Of a stretch of 64,000 nucleotides of DNA, positions 44,704 to 52,786 are shown piece after piece. Within the stretch, counting starts at the first letter, position 1; every line of letters starts with the position of its first letter. The notes under the pieces were generated by a model. That model saw only the letters and a program-made list of their open reading frames with translations. It made no database searches and was not told the DNA's origin. A program made the translations under genes and the position numbers. Source of the stretch: Xenoacremonium recifei (lineage: Eukaryota > Ascomycota > Sordariomycetes > Hypocreales > Nectriaceae); assembly GCA_012184525.1 (NCBI GenBank), contig WOFQ01000003.1, forward strand, positions 992,001 through 1,056,000. Direction: 5' to 3'.

Positions 44704-46014
44704 TTATAGACCCTTCTTCGTCCTGCCAGCTTTCCCTTGTTTCTGGGTTGATTTTGCCTTTCCTTTTCCTGCCTTTTTCTTCGGCTTTTCTTGATCTGCC
44801 TTTGCTGCCTCAGCTTGCGCCTTGTGGTAAGCATCAAACTCTGCATTTCGCCTTCTCCTCCATTCTTCAAATCGCTGCTTTTCTTCGTCGTCGTATATCA
44901 ACTCTACCTCCAGTTCCGTGCCTTCTGGCGGGTCAGGTTGCGGTGCCACCATCTCAGCGAAGTCGTCCAGATCAACAGAGCCCGTTTTTTTACCATAATC
45001 TCTGTCAAGGGGTCTAAACTCCTTCGACTCCGCCCAGAGGTTCTTCATCCATCCTTTCCAGTAGCGTGGACGGGTGCGATGAGGTTGGGGGACCCAGCAT
45101 CGAAACGCGGGTGGACATGAGCGCCAAGTCGCGTGGCTTATGGGGTTCAGAGGAAGGATGTTCTTCTCCAATATGCGTCGCCATTCGGGTCCGGCTCTGC
45201 GTAAGACTCTGGAACGGTTAAAGTCGATGACAACGACTCGAGAAATCTCGGCGGCGATGTCTGACCCTTGAAGCATGATATTCCTTGGAGCTAAGTCGAG
45301 GTGCTGGACGCCGTAAAAGGAGAGCATAGATTTCGCCTCAAACGTTTGGGCAAGTATATCCAAGCGCCGCTGCAGAGCAACACGGCTGGTCTGGAGTTTC
45401 TCAATCAATGAGGACATGCTGACGCCCTCGATGTACTCCATCAAGATCATCCGCACGTGTCGCACCTCTGGGGAATTCTTCAGTGCCATGGAAAAGGTCC
45501 AGGAGCCGTGGTATGCAGGGGACCAAACCCCGTCTACCCCAGACGCCTGAAGGTCCTCATAGGCGGCAGCTTCGCAGGCGTAGTCTCCATCCGCGTCCCT
45601 TGTAACATCGTAGTACGCCTCAAATTCATCGTGGATGAATTTATAATAGAGAGCGTCGTAGATTTTCGCGGCATAGACCCGTTTCTCGTCTTTGTCCAGA
45701 CAACATTTTACGATCTGCGCGCCTCGTCCATCCTTACATACCACTTGGTCGATGATGCGGAGATTGTGTGTGGTCGGATCTGTTGGTAGAGGTGTGTCCA
45801 TGGGCGGATGTTGGAGGCACCACTCGCTTTGGGAGAATCCTTGGATTGATTCCGAAGGACATTCTTCCCGTACAGTCGCGTTGTCGTAGCCTCCGACATC
45901 GAACGGCGGAGGGGGAGTATGGCGTTGGATGGAGAAACAGAGACCACTGCGATACGGCAGTTCGGGTTTGTGGGGATCGGGAGAAGCTCCCCAAGACTGC
46001 GGCGAGGATGCCAT
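44704..46014 (-). CDS. Protein-kinase-like protein, fungal lineage-specific type
   Basis: Single exon of 436 residues. Residues ~85-125 hold VVCKDGRGAQIVKC and RVYAAKIYDALYY, where AAKIYD carries the VAIK-type lysine. MILMEYIEGVSMSSLI is the hinge. The catalytic loop is VQHLDLAPRNIML, with Asp240 and Asn245 (HxDxxxxN, HLD in place of HRD). VVVIDFNRSRV replaces the DFG motif with DFN. The C-terminal ~60 residues are basic (KPKKKAGKGKAKSTQKQGKAGRTKKG). Key residues are present, so activity is possible, but the P-loop is not canonical. Variable kinase-like families of this type are common in ascomycete accessory genome. It has no close functional name. Confidence 0.82.
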   Translation of the reverse strand: MASSPQSWGASPDPHKPELPYRSGLCFSIQRHTPPPPFDVGGYDNATVREECPSESIQGFSQSEWCLQHPPMDTPLPTDPTTHNLRIIDQVVCKDGRGAQIVKCCLDKDEKRVYAAKIYDALYYKFIHDEFEAYYDVTRDADGDYACEAAAYEDLQASGVDGVWSPAYHGSWTFSMALKNSPEVRHVRMILMEYIEGVSMSSLIEKLQTSRVALQRRLDILAQTFEAKSMLSFYGVQHLDLAPRNIMLQGSDIAAEISRVVVIDFNRSRVLRRAGPEWRRILEKNILPLNPISHATWRSCPPAFRCWVPQPHRTRPRYWKGWMKNLWAESKEFRPLDRDYGKKTGSVDLDDFAEMVAPQPDPPEGTELEVELIYDDEEKQRFEEWRRRRNAEFDAYHKAQAEAAKADQEKPKKKAGKGKAKSTQKQGKAGRTKKGL

Positions 46015-46880
46015 CTCAGCTTACTTCTGTTGTTGATGGGATGACGACGAAATGTGAAGAAAGGAGGTTTGGGTCCTGAAGGTATGATGCGTCTAAGGAA
46101 TAAGTTGTTTGTGGTGCCTCAGGCTCCACCATGCATGGACTGGAAGTTTCCGCCACAACTTCCAAATATCTGTGAATGTCTAGGTAGCGAAATTTCTCAA
46201 TAGCGCTATCAAATCTAGTCGCACCAAATGCTCAAGATAAGTGTCCAACTCTTGAAAGTTTCTTGTTCCTAGCCTAGTTAAGCTGTGCAAGCTCGTGGCT
46301 TAATGTTGCCTCACCACAGCGGAATCATGACAGCATGTTAGATCGGGTGCCTTTTTGCTTCTCAATTTCAGTTTTGTGCCTGGCGATTCATTTCGTTGTT
46401 CAAATATGTTTTCAGATTGTCTTATACAAACTGCAGCATGTTTCCAGATTGCTTCCTTATAACTTCAGTTCGATCTCAGACTGCCTCATATAAGATGCAG
46501 CTTAATCTCAGGTCGCTTCTATTTGTCACTTCGGTTTGATCTTATAGAAGCAATCTGATCCTAGATTGTCTACTTTGTAGCCTCGACTTTGGCTCAGATT
46601 GATTCTATTTACCACTTCAGTTTGATCTAAGATTGATTCTGCGTGTAACTTCAAACTAGTCTCAGATTGCATCCCATGAAGATTCAGTTTGATCTCAGGT
46701 TTCTTCCGTCAATCACTGTCCAAAGCCTCAGTATTTATATCAGGCTCGATTCCTACTTGCTTCATCCATGATTCTTAATTTCGATCTATCCTTGTCTGCA
46801 AGAAGTGTCCAGCTGGGACATGCAGACACCTTAAGAATCTTCTTCTACTCGACCTTTCCGATTACTGTCAGAGAAGAAAC
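46015..46880. other. Divergent interval with degenerate minisatellite
   Basis: About 870 bases between the leftward kinase-like gene and the rightward nuclease-like gene. Its right half is largely the 34-base degenerate tandem repeat listed separately. No gene is seen. Confidence 0.55.
46411..46720. repeat. Degenerate ~34-base tandem repeat, about nine copies
   Basis: A ~32-34-base unit of the form TCAGATTGATTCTATTTACC followed by ACTTCAGTTTGATC recurs. Clear starts (TCAGATTG, CCAGATTG, TCAGACTG, TCAGGTCG, TAGATTG, TCAGATTG, TAAGATTG, TCAGATTG, TCAGGTTT) are evenly spaced. Copies differ by roughly 20-35 percent, so the array is old. Faint further copies may run to ~46790, close to the next gene's start at 46881. 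Confidence 0.75.
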
Positions 46881-47726
46881 ATGCCTAGTATCCCAGAAGC
46901 GTTCCAGAGGCCTCTTGAGCTGGTGGGTTTGCAACCCGACCAGACCCCCCATGTTACGCACAATGGGGGCACAGAATCCCAGAAGGCAGAACCTCCAAGT
47001 TTTGCCATAGAACTACCAGAACTCGACTTCTGGTGCAACAAGGCAAGACGCTACCTACGACAAGTACATGCAGCCTTAAGGAGGCATCAACTCGCTTCTG
47101 TCGAGCCTTCACGAAGTCTTCAAAATGAAGCAGATGTTCAGGACGTCGCGGCCGTCCTCTTCATCAACCCTATCGACCTAGCACTATGTGCTGAGTTTTC
47201 CGATATCATAAACTTGAATCAGCACCAGATACTCAAGGCTAGGGCAGACAAGTGTTGGCTTCGACCCGACATTAATCAGGTCTTCGCTGTGCTTGATTAC
47301 AAGCGACCTGGTACGCTGATTGACTCCGACTTCGAACCCGCGAGGAAGACACCGGACGAATACGAAACTACGGTGAACGAGTTGGAAGATGACCAGGAAT
47401 GCCTTTTTGAAGGCAACCTCATACCTATCATGCAACAGGCGGTCCACTACGCCAAAACGTACAAGACTAAGTACGTCGCGTTCTTTGATTGGAACCGATT
47501 GCTCCTTCTCAACTTGGTGGAGCAGGATGAGTTATTCGGTGGCAAGGCGTGTTACGCAACGCTTATTGAAGATCGAACACTGATGCGACCGGCGCTCCTG
47601 GGTTTTCTTCCGAGAGCCTACAATGCCTCGGGCGGTGGCACGGGCAACCTGCCTATGCCCCCGTTTCCGCCGTTACTCCGGAACGTGGGTAGACGCACAA
47701 GATCATCCCGCAGGAATCGAGGCTAG
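46881..47726 (+). CDS. Unknown fungal protein with PD-(D/E)XK-nuclease-like core
   Basis: Single exon of 281 residues. No named family is certain. Residues 129-141 read PDINQVFAVLDYK, which fits the PD...(D/E)xK active-site spacing (Pro129-Asp130, then Asp139-x-Lys141) followed by RPG. A further block, IMQQAVHYAKTYKTKYVAFFDWNRLLLLNL (~191-220), has the look of the helix and strand that follow this site in restriction-endonuclease-like folds: Gln, then Tyr-Ala, then a hydrophobic strand. I have the impression that proteins with this pattern (V-x-[DE]-Y-K-R, ...Y...T-Y-V-A-x-F-D-W) recur in accessory regions of ascomycetes, but I cannot search. The C-terminus is basic (RNVGRRTRSSRRNRG). It sits between the 34-base and 18-base tandem repeats. 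The fold call is inference. Confidence 0.7.
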   Translation: MPSIPEAFQRPLELVGLQPDQTPHVTHNGGTESQKAEPPSFAIELPELDFWCNKARRYLRQVHAALRRHQLASVEPSRSLQNEADVQDVAAVLFINPIDLALCAEFSDIINLNQHQILKARADKCWLRPDINQVFAVLDYKRPGTLIDSDFEPARKTPDEYETTVNELEDDQECLFEGNLIPIMQQAVHYAKTYKTKYVAFFDWNRLLLLNLVEQDELFGGKACYATLIEDRTLMRPALLGFLPRAYNASGGGTGNLPMPPFPPLLRNVGRRTRSSRRNRG

Positions 47727-48199
47727 GCATCAGGGCCTAGGATTCAGACACATGCTGTGATTCAGGTTTGGGTGCGGCCGCGGGAGGATGTGGTTATGTG
47801 TGTGCGCGAGGAAGGAGCCTTGGGTCCTGTAGCTAGGTACCTAGCCTATCAAAGTGGTGTTAGGGCCTGTATTTAGATCTAGCTTTTTCGGAGTTGGGGG
47901 AGAATGCATCTATGATTCAGACTCATGCTGTGATTCAGACTCATGCTGTGATTCAGACTCATGCTGTGATTCAGACTCATGCTGTGATTTAGACTCATAC
48001 TCTAATTCAGGTTTAGGTGAGGATCCAGGTTTGGGACTGAGGATGAGATTAGGTTTTAGGGCTCATAGTGTAATGAATTCTCGGGATTTGACAAAGACTG
48101 AGTCACGGAGATAATTGATGAAATTGCTGGTACCTTAGTAAAAGATGTCGATATTACAGTGTCCATCCCGCAAAAGGCGACAGAGTGTCTCCCCAGTAC
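47727..48199. other. Intergenic interval with 18-base tandem repeat
   Basis: About 470 bases between the 3' ends of the nuclease-like gene and the thymine dioxygenase gene (convergent). It contains the 18-base array and an earlier partial copy near 47743-47767 (GATTCAGACACATGCTGTGATTCAGG). Confidence 0.55.
47913..48002. repeat. 18-base tandem repeat (TGATTCAGACTCATGCTG), 5 copies
   Basis: Four identical 18-base units are followed by a fifth with three substitutions, then a degraded TAATTCAGG. Because 18 is a multiple of three, a plus-strand frame (47854-48114) stays open and would encode DSDSCC repeats. It has no family features, and I read it as a by-product. Confidence 0.92.
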
Positions 48200-49311
48200 C
48201 TAATACGTCGCCGTCAACCGCTGAACCAGATAATCACCACTGTTGATCCCCTTGTACTTCTTCTCCGCCTCAGACGCATATGTGCCCGGCAGCGCCTCAA
48301 TAAAGCTCTTGAAGTTGGGGTTGCAGAAGTACGCGATGCTGTATCGTGGGGGATACTCGTCGCTCTTACGGCGCGGCGGCTCAACCACGCGGTGGATGGT
48401 GCTCTTGATGGTATCGTTGCTCCAACGCGCCAGCAAGTCGCCAGCGTTGACCACGACGGTGCCCTCGATGGGTGTTGCGTCGACGAATTCGCCTGTTGGG
48501 CTCTTGACCTGTAGTCCACCGGCGCTGTCCTGGAAGAGCAGCGTGATGGAGCCGTAGTCCTGGACAGTGGTGTTAGTCTGATTTAGATGAAGTTTGGTAA
48601 AGGGGTTAACACTTACGCTGTGCTCACCCGCCCGAACCTGGCCCGGGTTGATCTTGAAGACATCCGCCTTGACCGAGGGATAGTGCAGCAGTCGGAGAGT
48701 GTTATCGCCAACATCCACAAACCCATCAAAGAAGCCCTCGTCCAGGCCCATGCCCACCGCAATCGCACGCATCACCTCCACATGCAACGCCTTACACTCA
48801 TCATAAAACCCCAGCATCTTGCCTCGAAATCCATCCAATTCGCCCTCCGCGGGCCACTGATTCGGCATGCCCTCCTCATCCTCACGCCCAATCTCATAGC
48901 TCTCCTTAATATCCGGCACCGCAGCCCGGACCTTCTCCACGTCAGCCACGGTCGTCAGTTGGCTGACCTTCTCGCGGCCGGGCGCCGAGTAGCCGCGGTT
49001 AGCCTCCGGTGTGGTCCAGCACACATTCATCTTGGCATCGAGCGGCTGCGCGAAGAAGCGCGCCGACTCGGCGAAGGCGGAGGCCAGGTGCGCGGCGCTG
49101 ATGGGGTGGTTCTTCAGGTAGATGAAGCCGGCGGTCTGGAAGCCGTGCAGGATGGCTTCTGCGGTGGCGGCGCGGTCGGCGGGCGAACCGGCGAGGAACT
49201 TGGAGAAGTCGATGAGCTGGAGGGTGTTAGTGGCTGTGGGAGAATGAGGAGAGAGGATAAACTGACTGGGATGACAAGGCCCTCCTTACTGACAGCGGTG
49301 TCGGCAGCCAT
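48200..49311 (-). CDS. Thymine dioxygenase (thymine-7-hydroxylase), Fe(II)/2-oxoglutarate dependent
   Basis: Three exons, 49311-49267, 49216-48617 and 48559-48200, give 334 residues; introns are 50 and 57 bases. The first join reads GLVIP|LIDFSKFLAG, the second GEHS|DYGSITLLFQD. Iron ligands are His214, Asp216 and His271 (STIHRVVEPP), and Arg287 (RYSIAYF) is placed to bind 2-oxoglutarate. The sequence tracks the fungal thymine-7-hydroxylase closely through TTPEANRGYSAPGREKV, DIKESYEIGRED, LRLLHYP and NAGDLLARWSNDTIKST. The enzyme oxidises the thymine methyl group three times, via 5-hydroxymethyluracil and 5-formyluracil, to uracil-5-carboxylate. The divergent neighbour encodes the enzyme that decarboxylates this product. 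An ethylene-forming or isopenicillin-N-synthase-like role is less likely given this match and context. Confidence 0.93.
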
Positions 49312-49870
49312 GATGATAGATACTGAAGATGGAAACGATAGCGATCTTAAAGGGTCACAGGGCTAATTGATGAGTGAAGCCAGACGTGTCAATAGACAAT
49401 GGGCTTGGTGGTGGTGATGAGTTCTTACATGAGCAGCAAGCGCCCCGACCGAGACGCACTGTGCATCTTATATAGAGTTTCCCTCCGCCACCCCCCGTTC
49501 CAGACCTCCTCCCCTCCGCCAATCTTTCCCGAGATAAAGTAATATTAACGCCGCCCTCAGCTGCCGCAAGCTACCTACAATCGTCTGACCCGCGCCGGCA
49601 TCTCATTGGCAGAGCTTTACGACGTGCGTCGCACTTGGACCCCTCACTTTGATAAGAGCGAGATAAGCCAGATTGAGGGGCATCGGATCTGGCCGATGCG
49701 AGGAGATGCGCGACACATACACGGGCATCGCTGATCAGCTTCCCAAGAGGGCATGGGGAAGTCGTCAGGGTTAGTCTTGAAGTCTGGCATGAAACTTATT
49801 TAACGACAACTTCCAACTTGGAACACCATCGCCTTCACTAACCTGGTACCTACGGCATAAACAAGTCACC
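49312..49870. promoter_or_regulatory. Shared divergent promoter of the thymine-to-uracil gene pair
   Basis: The start codons of thymine dioxygenase and uracil-5-carboxylate decarboxylase point away from each other across 559 bases. Three GATA-factor-type sites (HGATAR) lie inside it: AGATAA at 49532, and the close pair at 49650-49667. The arrangement suggests joint regulation, probably by nitrogen status. Confidence 0.6.
49650..49667 (+). promoter_or_regulatory. Paired HGATAR sites (candidate AreA/NIT2 binding)
   Basis: TGATAAG at 49650-49656 and AGATAAG at 49661-49667 lie 11 bases apart in the same orientation. Fungal GATA factors AreA/NIT2 bind HGATAR, often as close pairs. Position is ~340 bases from the dioxygenase start and ~205 from the decarboxylase start. 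Confidence 0.5.
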
Positions 49871-51010
49871 ATGGCATCAACCTCCGCGCCACCTCGTGTC
49901 GTGGACATCCACACGCACATGTATCCCCCCTCCTACGTCAAAATACTTCAATCCAGAACTTCCATCCCCCTGGTCCGTTCTTTTCCCCAGACGCCTGACC
50001 CGCGCCTCATCCTACTCGAGGCCGAAGTCCCAGCTTTGGATGCTGCCTCCAGCGATGCATCCGCCAAACCGCCCGGCCGCCCGTTGACCTCGCATTATGC
50101 GTCGCTCGACCAGAAGCTGCACTTCATGGACTCGCACCGCATCGATATATCCGTCATCTCGCTTGCCAACCCATGGCTAGACTTCCTTGCACCAGAGGAG
50201 GCGGGGGCCATCGCTGAAGACATCAACCGCGAGTTCTCCGACATGAGCGGCCAGCATCCCGGGCGGTTGTTCTTCTTCGGCACGCTGCCGCTCACTGCAC
50301 CGCTGGACACCATCCGCGCCGCCATCACCCACGTCGCCAGCCTCAAGTACTGCCGCGGCGTCATTCTCGGCACGTCAGGGCTCGGGCGTGGGCTAGATGA
50401 CCCGGCGCTGCTGCCCATCTTCACGGCCCTCGCCGCCGCGCGCCTCACCGTCTTCCTGCACCCTCACTACGGGCTGCCCAACGACGTCTGGGGCCCGCAG
50501 GCCGAGAATTACGGCCACGTACTGCCCCTCGCTCTGGGCTTCCCTATGGAGACTACCATCGCCGTTACGCGCATGTATCTTGCCGGCGTGTTCGACAAGG
50601 TGCCGGACCTGCGCATGATCCTGGCACATAGCGGCGGCACGCTGCCCTTCCTCGCCGGGCGCATCGAAAGCTGCATCGTCCATGATGGGCAGCTTGTGAG
50701 TGAGGGCCGCGCTGGTAACTCGCGCCGGTCGATATGGGACGTTCTCAAGGAGCAGATATACCTTGACGCTGTCGTCTACTCGGAGGTCGGGTTGAAGGCC
50801 GCTATTGATACGAGCGGTGCCGATCGTCTCATGTTTGGCACCGACCATCCCTTCTTCCCACCTCTAACGTCCGACGAACAGGGCGAGTGGGAGAGCGTGA
50901 GCCTCAATGCCGCAGCTGTCATGAAGGCCGTTGGCGAAGACACCCCCGAAGCCACCGCTATCATGGGGTCGAATGCAATTCGAGTGCTGCGCCTTGACGA
51001 AGTATCATGA
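49871..51010 (+). CDS. Uracil-5-carboxylate (iso-orotate) decarboxylase, amidohydrolase superfamily
   Basis: Single exon of 379 residues, ATG in CACCATGGC context. VVDIHTHMYPP carries the metal-binding HxH (His14, His16). His197 in FLHPHYGLP, His253 in LAHSGGTLPFLAG and Asp325 in FGTDHPFFPP complete the ACMSD-type metal and active site. Layout and residues such as SLANPWLDFLAPEEA, YCRGVILGTSGLGRGLDD and LPLALGFPMETTIAV match the fungal iso-orotate decarboxylase of Cordyceps and Metarhizium. The enzyme removes CO2 from uracil-5-carboxylate without redox cofactors to give uracil. It is the second half of fungal thymine salvage, and the enzyme for the first half is its divergent neighbour. 6-methylsalicylate or other gamma-resorcylate-type decarboxylases are relatives, but the pairing supports the pyrimidine role. 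Confidence 0.93.
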   Translation: MASTSAPPRVVDIHTHMYPPSYVKILQSRTSIPLVRSFPQTPDPRLILLEAEVPALDAASSDASAKPPGRPLTSHYASLDQKLHFMDSHRIDISVISLANPWLDFLAPEEAGAIAEDINREFSDMSGQHPGRLFFFGTLPLTAPLDTIRAAITHVASLKYCRGVILGTSGLGRGLDDPALLPIFTALAAARLTVFLHPHYGLPNDVWGPQAENYGHVLPLALGFPMETTIAVTRMYLAGVFDKVPDLRMILAHSGGTLPFLAGRIESCIVHDGQLVSEGRAGNSRRSIWDVLKEQIYLDAVVYSEVGLKAAIDTSGADRLMFGTDHPFFPPLTSDEQGEWESVSLNAAAVMKAVGEDTPEATAIMGSNAIRVLRLDEVS

Positions 51011-51135
51011 TAAGCTTCAAACCTCACAAATAGAATAGATGGCGAAAAGGGGCTTAGTATACCTTGGATAGTAAAATGTCATTATAGGTAGGCCACCTCA
51101 TAGTGACCATAATAGGGTATCATGATTTTCCATCC

Positions 51136-52017
51136 TCATGCCTTCATAGCGTTCTCCGCGTACTGCACCTGTGCCTGATGAATGCGCGCCTTGACCTCGT
51201 CAAGCCCATGCTGAGCCGCCTCGTATTCTGCTGCCGTAGCATCGTCGCGCCGTCGCAGGTTTCGCTGCTCTTGTACTGCGCGTAACTTATCGCAGACAAG
51301 CTCCCAGTACTTGCGCTTCGTGCCACCCACATCCACCATGTAGTCTCCAGGGACCTCGATGCCGCGGTCTGCCGACTTCTTGGGGCGCTTCTCGTCTGCG
51401 GGTACTGTCGATTCTGCTGATGCATGAGCCTGGGCCTTCGCCTTAGCCTTGGCCTCACGCAAGAACTTTTCTCGCGCCTTGTCCTGTTTCTCCTTCTCCT
51501 TGCGCTCCTTGATCCGCCGCTTCGCCTCCGCCAAATCCTCCATCTCCTGCGCCGCATCAGCCTGCCTCTGCACCTCGGCCTCACGCATGCGCTGCTCCTC
51601 AACCAGCCTTGACCGCTCCTTTTCCACAGCCTCGCGCTGCCGAGCGGCCTCTTCTTCCTTCTGTCGCTTCCACGCGCCTTCGCGGGCCTCGAGGTCATCG
51701 ACAAAGTGGCGACGCTGGCGATCCATGGCCTCGCGCTCCTGCTTGCGCATGAGCGACGCCTTCATGGCCACATCATAGGCCGTGCGCGCTGCTGGGTCGG
51801 AGAGAACATCGCGCGCGCGTTCAAAGCGCTGCCATATTTCGGGGTCGAAAGCATCGCCGGCTTTGTCTGGATGGTGCTTGAGGGAACGCTTGCGCCAGGC
51901 GCGGTGGATGTCTTCTTTGGGCGTCAGGGCGTCCACTCCGAGCAGGTCGTAGAGATCGACATCCTGGGAGGCGTACTCCTGCGCGTATTGCAGCAGGTCC
52001 GCAGCCTTTGTGTCCAT
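51136..52017 (-). CDS. DnaJ-domain protein, Cwc23/DNAJC17-like (splicing-associated)
   Basis: Single exon of 293 residues. The J domain lies at the N-terminus (~20-85): DVDLYDLLGVDALTPKEDI, then WRKRSLKHHPDKAGD with the HPD motif needed to stimulate Hsp70 ATPase, then FERARDVLSDPAARTAYD. A long highly charged coiled coil (~90-210: RKQEREAMDRQRRH, EKERSRLVEEQRMREAEVQR, KRRIKERKEKEKQDKAREKF) and a short C-terminal domain (VDVGGTKRKYWELVCDKL) follow. N-terminal J domain plus long coiled coil without Gly/Phe or zinc-finger regions is the layout of Cwc23 (yeast), Cwf23 (fission yeast) and DNAJC17 (human), which act with the spliceosome disassembly factor Ntr1. An RRM, present in DNAJC17, is not evident. 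It converges with the decarboxylase gene, 125 bases away. Confidence 0.85.
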   Translation of the reverse strand: MDTKAADLLQYAQEYASQDVDLYDLLGVDALTPKEDIHRAWRKRSLKHHPDKAGDAFDPEIWQRFERARDVLSDPAARTAYDVAMKASLMRKQEREAMDRQRRHFVDDLEAREGAWKRQKEEEAARQREAVEKERSRLVEEQRMREAEVQRQADAAQEMEDLAEAKRRIKERKEKEKQDKAREKFLREAKAKAKAQAHASAESTVPADEKRPKKSADRGIEVPGDYMVDVGGTKRKYWELVCDKLRAVQEQRNLRRRDDATAAEYEAAQHGLDEVKARIHQAQVQYAENAMKA

Positions 52018-52786
52018 GGTTTGGTTATGTGTTGGCGACTCTGAAGGTTGGATTGAGGATGTTGATGTTCAAGTCCTTCAAGTCCTTCAACGTGGAGTTG
52101 GGGCCTATTCGAGATGCTGCCTGGATGGCGGAAGGCAAATCTTTCAAGTATCGCTATGATGCAAAAAAAGAGAACGGAGGGAAAGAAGGATCCACCCTTT
52201 GGCTGTCAAGTCAGTTAAACGTGACTCATCTTATTTATGAGCTCGAAGTCTTAAGATTATAAGCCAGCATTAGAAAGGGTCTGTTCAAAGGTTGAATGAA
52301 ATTCATACGTTCGAGCTAGAAGTTCCATTTAAGTTGGCATCACGTGACTCTACTATCTCACAGAGATGACGAAGAGCCTTACTTCTTCTAAATCATGACC
52401 ATCGTTAATCAGTAATCTTCCTAGACGGCTGGCAAAATCTGCATGATCAATGCAGCTAGCACGAAGCCTATACTATTGCCCGGAAGGCCGATTTTGACGA
52501 GAATGGGTTGAGGGTGAAGGAAGGTAGAAGCCGCTGACACGCCAATGGGCACGTGACACTACGTTATCAGATGAAGGTCTGCTTTGTGAGATTTTGTCTC
52601 CTACTGTAATAAGTGCCCTCTCAAAGGCAAGTTGTATGGTCCGTGTACATTTCAACGATAACTTCATGCAATGAAGCGACCTTTCCTCCAAATTACATCA
52701 TCTTTTTCAGAAAAAGACCACAGTTCCCTCTGGCCAATATCAACTCCAATCACCAATCTGCACCCTCATAACTCCCGTCAAAGGCA
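52018..52786. other. Intergenic, DnaJ promoter and DUF2235 gene 3' flank
   Basis: About 770 bases between two leftward genes. A TGACTCA (AP-1/CPC1-type) sequence lies at 52222-52228, about 205 bases upstream of the DnaJ start; a single 7-base match is weak. No gene is seen. Confidence 0.45.

Noticed and set aside
43230..46014. The adjacent APH-like and kinase-like genes as an antibiotic-resistance or biosynthetic cluster
   Set aside because: No biosynthetic enzymes nearby, and fungal APH-like proteins are a broad family with no established resistance role.
8481..51010. Nucleoside hydrolase and thymine salvage pair as one pyrimidine cluster
   Set aside because: They are ~40 kb apart with many unrelated genes between; shared pathway theme only.
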